A DNA stretch of 5,542 nt from Alphaproteobacteria bacterium (GTDB lineage: Bacteria > Pseudomonadota > Alphaproteobacteria > CBDBCS01 > JAHZLG01). The stretch spans positions 1 to 5,542 of the forward strand of contig JAHZLG010000057.1 of the NCBI GenBank assembly GCA_022599995.1. The letters run 5' to 3'. Below are positions 1-5,493 of the stretch, piece by piece (the stretch's first letter is position 1; each line of letters opens with the position of its first letter). Under the pieces are notes generated by a model. It made no database searches. It had not been told where the DNA came from and was given only the letters and a program-made list of their open reading frames with translations. Made by a program: the position numbers and the translations under genes.

Positions 1-45
1 AGCAATGTTCTTAGTGGCACCCTTGTGAATGACTTCGAGTGGTAA
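1..45 (+). CDS. Possible C-terminal tail of an upstream gene (partial)
   Basis: Frame 1 is open from the window edge and ends at TAA (43-45), giving the residues SNVLSGTLVNDFEW. The other two plus frames stop within the first 30 bases. The stretch is too short for any family assignment. The open frame could be chance, since 14 sense codons prove little. The repeat-rich non-coding DNA that begins right after the stop is consistent with a gene ending here. Confidence 0.25.
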   Translation, partial: SNVLSGTLVNDFEW

Positions 46-57
46 GCCGTCTGCTCA

Positions 58-89
58 GGGGGAGGGGCTGGGGAGGGGCTGAGGAGGGG
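58..89 (+). other. G-quadruplex-prone G tract
   Basis: Five G runs lie close together on the plus strand: G5 (58-62), G4 (64-67), G4 (70-73), G4 (75-78) and G4 (86-89). The first four are separated by loops of only one or two bases (A, CT, A), which fits the strict intramolecular G-quadruplex pattern. The tract lies about 225 bases upstream of the CinA-like gene, on its non-template strand, and runs directly into the 35-bp repeat array. Folding is predicted from the pattern only and no function can be assigned. Confidence 0.6.
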
Positions 90-272
90 TTGCCCTTAAG
101 GGTAGGTGTCCGGACTGGGACGGGGCTGCCCATAGAAACGGTGTGCGAACTGGAACGGGGCTGCCCATAGAAACGGTGTGCGAACTGGGACGGGGCTGCC
201 CATAGAAACGGTGTGCGAACTGGGACGGGGTTGCCCTTAAAGGCTAGGTGTACGGACTGGGACGGGGCTAAG
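81..272. repeat. Tandem array of 35-37 bp units
   Basis: Three near-identical 35-bp A-type units lie at 117-151, 152-186 and 187-221. They read GGGACGGGGCTGCCC, then ATAGAAACGG, then TGTGCGAACT, and the middle unit differs by one G-to-A change. They are flanked by two diverged B-type units at 81-116 and 222-258, which carry GGGGTTGCCCTTAA and end in CGGACT. A truncated unit, GGGACGGGGCTAAG, closes the array at 259-272. The B units contain palindromes, CCCTTAAGGG (93-102) and GTCCGGAC (108-115). A 35-bp period is not a multiple of three, so translations across it change frame every unit, which argues that the array is non-coding. It ends about 40 bases before the next gene. Confidence 0.9.
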
Positions 273-301
273 TCTGGCTTGACATAATCCACGAAACGCA
301 T

Positions 302-305
302 AGGG
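302..305 (+). promoter_or_regulatory. Ribosome binding site of the CinA-like gene
   Basis: AGGG lies seven bases before the ATG at 313. This spacing supports ATG 313 over the in-frame GTG at 307, which would sit only one base after the motif. The match to the Shine-Dalgarno consensus is modest. Confidence 0.45.
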
Positions 306-312
306 TGTGCCT

Positions 313-1065
313 ATGACCCGCACCGCCGCTATTTGTATTATTGGAAATGAAGTGCTCTCGGGGCGGACGCAAGACCTCAATGGGCAATTCCTCGCCAAAC
401 AGCTCGGTGACAGTGGCATCGAGACCAAACAGATCAGAGTAATCCCCGACAACCAAGCAACCATTGTCGCGACCGTGAACGAATTACGGCAAAACCACGA
501 CTATCTGCTCACAACCGGCGGGATAGGCCCGACCCACGACGACATCACAACCGAAGCCATTGCCAAAGCATTTGACCGGTCGGTTATCCTGCACCAACAG
601 GCGTTTGCCGCCCTTGAGGAATTTTACCGCGCGCGCGAAATTCCCTTCACTGCCGCAAGGCAAAAGATGGCGCAGGTGCCGCAAGACGCCGTGTTGATCC
701 CCAACCCGGTCTCCATTGCCCCGGGGTATCAAGTGGAGAACGTCTTCGTGCTGGCCGGAGTGCCGAAAATTGTCGAGCGCATGTATTTCGAGCTGCTGCC
801 CCGATTGGAGACTTCTGCTCCTTTGCAGACCGCGGCGGTGCAAAGCTCGCTCCCCGAGGGAACCATCGCCGATGCCCTCGCACAGATAGCCGATGAGCAC
901 CCGAAGGTGGATATTGGCAGCTACCCCAGCTTTCTGCCGGGCAGAACAGGACCATCGATCGTCGTGCGAAGCAAAAGCACAACCGCCATAGCATCAGCGG
1001 TGAAGGCAATTGAACAGGCTATCATTGCCCTCGGTGGCACCGTGGTGCCCGAGACGCAATCCTAA
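313..1065 (+). CDS. CinA-like molybdopterin-binding domain protein
   Basis: This 250-residue protein is a short form of the competence/damage-inducible protein A family (MoaB/MogA-like fold, COG1058 type). The N-terminal MoCF domain spans about residues 4-165. It shows GNEVLSGRTQDLN (11-23), the glycine-rich TTGGIGPTHDDIT (67-79) that binds the nucleotide or pterin, NPVSIAPGY (131-139) and AGVP (148-151). The remainder (about 175-250, with LPEG and VDIGSYPSF) resembles the C-terminal region of other short members. The NMN amidohydrolase domain of full-length CinA is absent, which is normal for short forms. Some family members have ADP-ribose pyrophosphatase activity, but the substrate cannot be read from this sequence. 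The protein is presumably cytosolic, with no signal peptide or membrane segment visible. ATG 313 is preferred over GTG 307 because of the AGGG spacing. Family confidence is high; the precise function is uncertain. Confidence 0.92.
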   Translation: MTRTAAICIIGNEVLSGRTQDLNGQFLAKQLGDSGIETKQIRVIPDNQATIVATVNELRQNHDYLLTTGGIGPTHDDITTEAIAKAFDRSVILHQQAFAALEEFYRAREIPFTAARQKMAQVPQDAVLIPNPVSIAPGYQVENVFVLAGVPKIVERMYFELLPRLETSAPLQTAAVQSSLPEGTIADALAQIADEHPKVDIGSYPSFLPGRTGPSIVVRSKSTTAIASAVKAIEQAIIALGGTVVPETQS

Positions 1066-1175
1066 GCCGCATCTTGATTTGGCCGATGAGGGTGCCCATC
1101 TTGAGAGAAGCAACCAGCAGTGGTGATCACGCCTCCAGTGTGTCGCGTGCCGTTGCGCCGTCTTGATCGCAACTG

Positions 1176-1222
1176 CCCCTCTCCCCTACCCGACCCCCTC
1201 CCCACACCTCACCCCCCCTCCC
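1176..1222. repeat. C-rich tract before msrA (G-quadruplex-prone on the minus strand)
   Basis: Seven C runs of 3-7 bases fall within 47 bases: 1176-1179, 1183-1186, 1189-1191, 1194-1198, 1200-1203, 1212-1218 and 1220-1222. The minus strand, which is the msrA template, therefore has a strong G-quadruplex pattern with mostly 1-3 base loops. The transcript would carry a C-rich leader ending about nine bases before the Shine-Dalgarno sequence. The 16-mer CTCCCCACACCTCACC at 1198-1213 recurs exactly at 5307-5322. Apart from this tract, the gap from 1066 to 1241 shows no convincing promoter or terminator. Confidence 0.6.
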
Positions 1223-1230
1223 AAAATAAC

Positions 1231-1235
1231 AGGAG
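1231..1235 (+). promoter_or_regulatory. Ribosome binding site of msrA
   Basis: AGGAG sits six bases before the ATG at 1242, a near-ideal Shine-Dalgarno sequence. It fixes the msrA start and places it just downstream of the C-rich tract. Confidence 0.8.
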
Positions 1236-1241
1236 CCCCCC

Positions 1242-1691
1242 ATGACCACCGAACGTGCCATCTTCGCCGCAGGATGTTTTTGGAAACCAGAGTCCCTGTT
1301 TGCCGAGCGATCGGGTGTCGTCGAAACCGCCGTTGGCTATATCGGCGGGCACACCGAAAGCCCAACCTACAAAGAGGTCTGCACCGGCCACACTGGCCAC
1401 GCCGAGGCGATCGAAGTCGTCTACGATCCGACCAAAGTGACCTACAGCGACCTTCTCGATTTGTTCTGGGGAATGCACAACCCAACCCAAGTCAACCGGC
1501 AAGGCTGGGACATCGGCACGCAGTACCGCTCTGCCCTGTTCCCAACCGACTCGCATCAAGAGGACGTTGCGCGGCGGTCAATGGAGCGCATTGCGGCCAA
1601 GCTTCGCAAGCCGATTGCCACCAAGCTGGAAGCCGCGGGCACTTTCTGGCGGGCCGAGGAGTACCATCAAAAGTACCTCTCCCGTCGCTAA
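1242..1691 (+). CDS. msrA: Peptide-methionine (S)-S-oxide reductase MsrA
   Basis: This 149-residue enzyme reduces the S epimer of methionine sulfoxide in proteins, using thioredoxin- or glutaredoxin-type reductants, and so repairs oxidative damage in the cytosol. The catalytic motif GCFW is at residues 11-14, with Cys12 as the nucleophile. Other family signatures are VGYIGGHTESPTY (31-43), EVCTGHTGHAEA (45-56), NRQGWDIGTQYRSALF (85-100) and the C-terminal EEYHQKYL (139-146). The length suits a compact, single-domain bacterial MsrA. There is no fused MsrB domain and no signal peptide. GCFW is followed by KPE rather than the more usual GVE; both types occur in the family. The protein ends at YLSRR without the C-terminal resolving cysteines of E. 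coli MsrA. Its only other cysteine is Cys47, so it probably recycles through Cys47 or directly through a partner thiol. It appears to be expressed on its own, with convergent transcription from the helicase downstream. Confidence 0.97.
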   Translation: MTTERAIFAAGCFWKPESLFAERSGVVETAVGYIGGHTESPTYKEVCTGHTGHAEAIEVVYDPTKVTYSDLLDLFWGMHNPTQVNRQGWDIGTQYRSALFPTDSHQEDVARRSMERIAAKLRKPIATKLEAAGTFWRAEEYHQKYLSRR

Positions 1692-1730
1692 CGTTCCGAT
1701 CAGGGCGGCCAACCCGACAGGGAGTGCCAC

Positions 1731-1792
1731 AACCTAGGTTGCACCCTAATGGTGCGATAAAGAGTGGGGATGTCGCGACCTAGGGTGCGGCT
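1731..1792. terminator. Inverted repeats in the msrA/helicase convergent gap, possible terminator
   Basis: GCACCCTA (1741-1748) is exactly complementary to TAGGGTGC (1781-1788). In the plus-strand transcript the stem can extend to about 12 pairs with G-U wobbles (1737-1748 with 1781-1792). The left arm can instead form a small local hairpin, GCACC-CTAAT-GGTGC (1741-1755). A perfect palindrome, AACCTAGGTT (1731-1740), adjoins it, and ACCTAGG recurs at 1778-1784. The position between two convergent genes suits transcription termination, but no T run follows either stem, so this is not a clear intrinsic terminator. The right arm touches the helicase stop codon. Confidence 0.35.
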
Positions 1793-4700
1793 AAGATTGC
1801 GATGATGGCAGGGCTTGCGACAATGCCTCAGCAAGAGTGCCGGCCGCAGCACCCGCACGCGCTCCCTTCTTCTTGGCAGGCTTCGAGTGCTTCGCGCGCA
1901 GGGGCTGATCCGGTCGACTCATGCGGCGTTGCAATGATATGTGCTCCTCGGCACTGACCTGATAACCCATGCGCGTGATGAGGGTTGTCACCATGTCATA
2001 CCGTGTGGCATCAGTTTGTTCCTTCAGGCCGAGCCTTCGGTAAACGCGCGCAAAGTCGAGAGCAACAGAATTCCGAGCGACTGCACCCCCGGTGACACCT
2101 GCACCCCCGGTCACCCCGGTCACCCCGGTCACCCCGGTCACCCCGGTCACCGGGGCAACAGCAGTCTCAGTTTTGGCATCCTTGGCACGGGAGACATGAC
2201 TGGCATGCCCCAAACGCTGCAGAATGCCCGCGATCCACTCTGCCGAGGCCGTATCGATCACAACCCCATAGGCGGTGAATCGGGTATTCGACTGAGGGGT
2301 GCCTCTTCTCTGCTCCCGCCCAGACGCAGGGAAGAATTTCGGCGCAGGAAACAGCAAATAGCCCAGCAGTCCAAAGAAAAACAAGTCGTCGGCGTGCGCC
2401 GTTGCAGGCAACAGGCGCAGGCGGTGATGCGGAAAAACCGGCAACGCCGAAAGCACCAAATCTGCCTCCTCATCGGTCGCCGAGTCGTTCTGCCTCGCGT
2501 TTTCCTTGCGACCAGATTTCGGAACACGGCGCGGGCGGGCGGTGTGTGGCATGGCTTGTTGCGAACCTCCGTCGGGGTGTGAACCCCCACCGGGGTGTGA
2601 ACCTCCGCCGGATTGCGAACCTCCGTCGGGGTGTGAACCCCCACCGGGGTGTGAACCTCCGCCGGATTGCGAACCTCCGTCGGGGTGTGAACCCTTGTCG
2701 GAGTGCGAACCCCCGCCGGGGTGTGAACCCCCACCGGGGTGTGAACCCCCGCCGGGGTGTGAACCCCCACCGGGGTGTGAGCCTCCGCCGGATTGTGAAC
2801 CCCCACCGGGGTGTGAACCTCCGTCGGGTTGCGAACCTCCGTCGGGTTGTGAACCTCCGCCGGGGTGTGAACCCCCGCCGGGGTGTGAACCCCCACCGGG
2901 GGGCACCGCGAATATCCGCTGCTGGATATCCTGCCCGTCCCGCGTCAATTGAAGGGCAGCAAGCAAGTGGCGAGTCGCCATCCATTGCGGAGTCAACAAC
3001 TCCGGCACATAGAGCGCAGTGCCTCCGATCACGATGCCGCGACGCTTGAGCCACTGTCTCTCGCGGGGAAAGAGATCGCGCACAGCAGCCAGTGATCGAG
3101 GCAAGCAACCAAAGGTTGAATCCAACCCGTGGAGAATGGCGCGCATAGCAGGCGAAGCCGAAGCCTCGGTGCAAAGCCAGGGCTCGGCTGTGCGACGACT
3201 GTGCGCCTTGCCCTTTCGTCTTGGTTTTGCCGCTGGGGGGTTGCCTGCCCTTCGTCGCTTCTCCGCGGACGGCGTGCCCATCTTTCCTTGCGTTGCCGCT
3301 GGGGGGTTGCCCGTGCGCGCCTGATGGGTGCTGACAAGGTGCGGATATTCGGATGACAGCCCGCTGCTGCGCGGGGGGGCGTCAAATTGCCAAACCATCG
3401 CCGCATCGACCACCGTTGCCTGCCAAAATCGTTGCAGGCGCGCCTGCAAGCGGGCAAGCACCTGTCCGTCATCGCAATCATGCCGCAGCAAGGCGACCCG
3501 CGGCAAATAGACGCGCGCGGCGGCGCGCAGGGCCGCGATCGGGACACCTTGCCAGGCAATGACCGCGCCTGCCGTGTCCACCGCAAAGTCGTCATCGCTG
3601 GCGACGAGCATCGCATGCACCCGTTTCAACAACTCGTCACGAATCTGCCCTCGCAGCACGCGCCGCTGCCCCGAGGACACCCGACGTCCATGATGCCAAA
3701 CAAACCGCAGCCCCGCGAATTCGCCGAATTCCTCCGCCTTGAGGTTCGATGTTTCCTCCTCCCGGACGGCGCGCTTCGCACGGGCGGTCGGGTCAACAAA
3801 CCGTTGCTGCAGACGATCGTGCAACCGGTCAGAGAGAGTCGTTTCCATCTGGCGCGTCACCTGCTGCCAGTGGTCGGCATCGTTGATCCACGACCGATGC
3901 TGCGCCAGATAATTCCACCGACGAACACCCGCCATGGCATAAAGCATTCCATCGATTCGTTCGGCATCCATGGGGATGCGGGCAACATGACTCGCAATCA
4001 ACTCTGATTGCAGGCGGCGCGGCACTTCATCGGCCCGGTCGGCAAGCAACAAGTACAAATGGGCTAAGAACCCCTCGTGATTGCGTGCCCCGCCGAAATC
4101 AGGAACTTGGCAAACCTCCCACAGCAATTGCACGCGAAAGGGGCTGGTCGCCACGGCCAACACGTCCTCGCGCGCCATCAATTTCGCCAACAGACGCTGA
4201 TCCTCTGCGGCGGGGGCAAGCTGAAGCGATGCGTGGACGGGCTTCGCCTTCAAACTATGCATCAAGGCAGCTGGCGACTTGTACGACAACCGTACCGACC
4301 GCCAATAGGCACGCTCGACTGCGGCAAAACGATGGCTCTCCACGGCCCGAATGGTGCGCGGCGAAAGCGTCGCCACGTCGAGCGTTGTCCCGAAGCTCCC
4401 CGCGTTGCGATAACGCCCTGCCCGCCCGGCTATCTGTCCGATCTCAGCGTCGTGGAGGTCACGACGGGAAACCCCATCAAATTTCGTTGTGCCCGCAAAT
4501 GCCACATGGTCAATTGACATATTCAACCCCATGCCAATGGCATCGGTGGCGACAATATAATCGACCTCACCGGACTCGAACAGGGCAACTTGCGCCGCCC
4601 GTGCCTGCGGCGAAAGAGCACCCACAACCAATGCCGCACCGCCATGGATGCGCCGAACTTCAAGGGCAATGCGGTAGATGTCGTCGAGCGTAAATGCCAC

Positions 4701-5231
4701 GATCGCCGATCGCTGCGGCAAAAGCCCTAAGCGGACACTCCCCCCGTAGGTCAGTTTAGACAGCCGCGGACGCGACTCGATTCGCACCCCCGGCAACAGG
4801 GCGCGGATGCATCCATGCATCGTATCAGCCCCCAGAAACATGGTCTCCGCAAGCCCCCGGGCGTGCAACAAACGGTCGGTGAACACGTGCCCCCGATGGG
4901 GATCAGCGCAGAGCTGCACCTCATCGATGGCAAGAAAATCAAAGGGCTCGGTAAGCGGCATTGCCTCGACCGTGCAAAAAAACCACCGGGCATGCTTAGG
5001 GACAATCTTCTCCTCCCCCGTGATCAGTGCGACGGTATCCGGCGACCGTATCAAACACGCCCGCGCATAATTCTCACGGGCCAACAACCGCAGCGGAAAC
5101 CCCATCACCCCCGAGCGATGGGAGAGCATGCGGTCAAATGCCAACCGAGTCTTCCCGGTGTTGGTCGGTCCCAAAACTGCGGTGATGCTATCATTGCCTT
5201 CAACTTTTTGACGGTAAGCATCTATAATCAT
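1791..5231 (-). CDS. SUV3-like DExH-box RNA helicase with repeat insertions
   Basis: Counted from ATG 5231, this is a 1146-residue superfamily 2 helicase like mitochondrial SUV3 and its alphaproteobacterial relatives, which unwind RNA using ATP. Motifs are in order: Walker A GPTNTGKT (21-28), Walker B DEVQ (103-106), GAD (134-136), motif V VATDAIGMGLN (227-237) and motif VI QIAGRAGR (266-273, arginine finger candidates R270 and R273). All key residues are intact. The C-terminal half is poorly conserved and carries low-complexity insertions: a basic linker with two GNPPAA copies (641-646, 663-668), a Gly/Ser hexapeptide array (about 778-891), a VTG repeat, and a Lys/Arg/Ala-rich tail. The frame is also open up to ATG 5324, adding 31 residues, but that extension is encoded partly by the G-rich repeat and family members begin shortly before Walker A. 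Neither start has a well-spaced Shine-Dalgarno sequence. Cellular RNA targets are unknown. Confidence 0.93.
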   Translation of the reverse strand: MIIDAYRQKVEGNDSITAVLGPTNTGKTRLAFDRMLSHRSGVMGFPLRLLARENYARACLIRSPDTVALITGEEKIVPKHARWFFCTVEAMPLTEPFDFLAIDEVQLCADPHRGHVFTDRLLHARGLAETMFLGADTMHGCIRALLPGVRIESRPRLSKLTYGGSVRLGLLPQRSAIVAFTLDDIYRIALEVRRIHGGAALVVGALSPQARAAQVALFESGEVDYIVATDAIGMGLNMSIDHVAFAGTTKFDGVSRRDLHDAEIGQIAGRAGRYRNAGSFGTTLDVATLSPRTIRAVESHRFAAVERAYWRSVRLSYKSPAALMHSLKAKPVHASLQLAPAAEDQRLLAKLMAREDVLAVATSPFRVQLLWEVCQVPDFGGARNHEGFLAHLYLLLADRADEVPRRLQSELIASHVARIPMDAERIDGMLYAMAGVRRWNYLAQHRSWINDADHWQQVTRQMETTLSDRLHDRLQQRFVDPTARAKRAVREEETSNLKAEEFGEFAGLRFVWHHGRRVSSGQRRVLRGQIRDELLKRVHAMLVASDDDFAVDTAGAVIAWQGVPIAALRAAARVYLPRVALLRHDCDDGQVLARLQARLQRFWQATVVDAAMVWQFDAPPRSSGLSSEYPHLVSTHQARTGNPPAATQGKMGTPSAEKRRRAGNPPAAKPRRKGKAHSRRTAEPWLCTEASASPAMRAILHGLDSTFGCLPRSLAAVRDLFPRERQWLKRRGIVIGGTALYVPELLTPQWMATRHLLAALQLTRDGQDIQQRIFAVPPGGGSHPGGGSHPGGGSQPDGGSQPDGGSHPGGGSQSGGGSHPGGGSHPGGGSHPGGGSHPGGGSHSDKGSHPDGGSQSGGGSHPGGGSHPDGGSQSGGGSHPGGGSHPDGGSQQAMPHTARPRRVPKSGRKENARQNDSATDEEADLVLSALPVFPHHRLRLLPATAHADDLFFFGLLGYLLFPAPKFFPASGREQRRGTPQSNTRFTAYGVVIDTASAEWIAGILQRLGHASHVSRAKDAKTETAVAPVTGVTGVTGVTGVTGGAGVTGGAVARNSVALDFARVYRRLGLKEQTDATRYDMVTTLITRMGYQVSAEEHISLQRRMSRPDQPLRAKHSKPAKKKGARAGAAAGTLAEALSQALPSSQS
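2109..2151. repeat. 9-bp tandem repeat inside the helicase gene (VTG array)
   Basis: The plus-strand unit GGTCACCCC occurs four times in full from 2109 to 2144 and is followed by the partial copy GGTCACC. On the coding (minus) strand it encodes consecutive Val-Thr-Gly triplets, followed by a degenerate GGAGVTGGA stretch encoded at about 2085-2108. The unit is a multiple of three, so copy-number changes keep the frame. The array lies near the C-terminus, between two more conserved-looking segments, and probably forms a flexible linker. Confidence 0.9.
2559..2900. repeat. 18-bp tandem array, 19 units, coding a Gly/Ser-rich linker
   Basis: Nineteen contiguous 18-bp units fill 342 bases. On the helicase strand each encodes a hexapeptide of consensus P-G-G-G-S-H, with variants PDGGSQ, PGGGSQ, SGGGSH and one divergent SDKGSH. 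Nearest the protein C-terminal side, a 54-bp block of three units is repeated exactly at 2559-2612 and 2613-2666, with a further 18 bases of it at 2667-2684, which suggests recent duplication. The encoded segment (about residues 778-891) should be disordered and resembles a Gly-Ser linker. The 18-bp period protects the frame. Five of the six frames are stop-free across the array, which explains several overlapping long open frames here that I do not consider genes. Confidence 0.97.
3227..3311. repeat. Duplicated 19-mer in the helicase gene
   Basis: TTGCCGCTGGGGGGTTGCC occurs exactly at 3227-3245 and 3293-3311, 66 bases apart, a distance that preserves frame. On the coding strand each copy encodes GNPPAA, inside a basic, proline-rich linker with the pattern GNPPAA-TQGK-MGTPSAEKRRRA-GNPPAA-KPRRKG. 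The second copy extends to GGGGTTGCCC (3303-3312), a 10-mer also found in the B-type units of the 35-bp array (86-95 and 227-236). Confidence 0.85.
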
Positions 5232-5299
5232 TGACGTATCGAGAAAAAAGTAACAAGATGGCGATAGCCAAGCATGACCGTAACGATCAATGAAGCAAC

Positions 5300-5341
5300 C
5301 CCTCACCTCCCCACACCTCACCATCCCTCACCATCCCCTCC
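5300..5341. repeat. C-rich repeat in the spacer upstream of the helicase
   Basis: The plus strand reads as repeated CCTCACC and CCATCCC elements, with CCTCACCATCCC-type units in tandem at 5317-5337. It contains the 16-mer CTCCCCACACCTCACC (5307-5322) also found before msrA. The minus strand is correspondingly G-rich, with runs of 3-4 G, though its loops are longer than in the other two tracts. If the helicase starts at 5231 this tract is intergenic; if it starts at 5324 the tract encodes part of the N-terminus. The rest of the 5232-5493 spacer holds an A7 run (5378-5384) and no promoter I would defend. Confidence 0.6.
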
Positions 5342-5479
5342 ATCGTGGGTGATGGCAAAACCTACCCCGGTCACGCGAAAAAAAGAAGCCCTTCACCGTC
5401 ATAGAGAACCCTGTCCGGCACGGTACTTGCCTTGCATAAACGACGCCTTAGACTTACCATGAGCAAAGAATAATCCCAC

Positions 5480-5483
5480 GGAG
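5480..5483 (+). promoter_or_regulatory. Ribosome binding site of the partial downstream gene
   Basis: GGAG lies ten bases before the ATG at 5494. The spacing is slightly long but workable, and it supports that ATG as a true start. Confidence 0.45.
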
Positions 5484-5493
5484 TACCAATTAT

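Noticed and set aside
81..272. CRISPR array
   Set aside because: Units are directly adjacent with no unique spacers, and no cas gene is in the window.
279..288. Perfect -35 hexamer TTGACA (279-284) overlapping a -10-like CATAAT (283-288)
   Set aside because: The two hexamers overlap and neither has a partner at proper spacing: 17 bases after TTGACA lies AGGGTG, and upstream of CATAAT there is only G-rich repeat.
11..464. Minus-strand open frames over the 35-bp array with repeated VRTP-type peptides
   Set aside because: The 35-bp period shifts frame each unit, the frames overlap each other and the CinA-like gene, and no ribosome binding site or family match is seen.
1085..1100. Small hairpin after the CinA-like gene (GATGAGGGTGCCCATC)
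   Set aside because: The stem is short with a bulge and a three-base loop and has no following T run, so it is not a credible terminator.
1163..1783. 206-codon plus-strand open frame overlapping msrA in another frame
   Set aside because: It covers the clear MsrA coding frame, has Arg/Pro-rich composition typical of GC-rich shadow frames, and lacks any recognisable domain.
2402..4693. Several long plus-strand open frames opposite the helicase, including 3387-4007 and 4085-4693
   Set aside because: They lie antisense to a conserved helicase frame with intact motifs, are Arg/His/Pro-rich, and show no domain or start signal.
5274..5462. 62-codon plus-strand open frame in the divergent spacer
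   Set aside because: It is built largely on the C-rich repeat (Pro/His/Ser-rich), has no recognisable homology, and has no good ribosome binding site.
5459..5473. Four-codon upstream ORF (MSKE) before the partial gene
   Set aside because: Such minimal ORFs arise by chance often, and no stalling motif or attenuator structure accompanies it.
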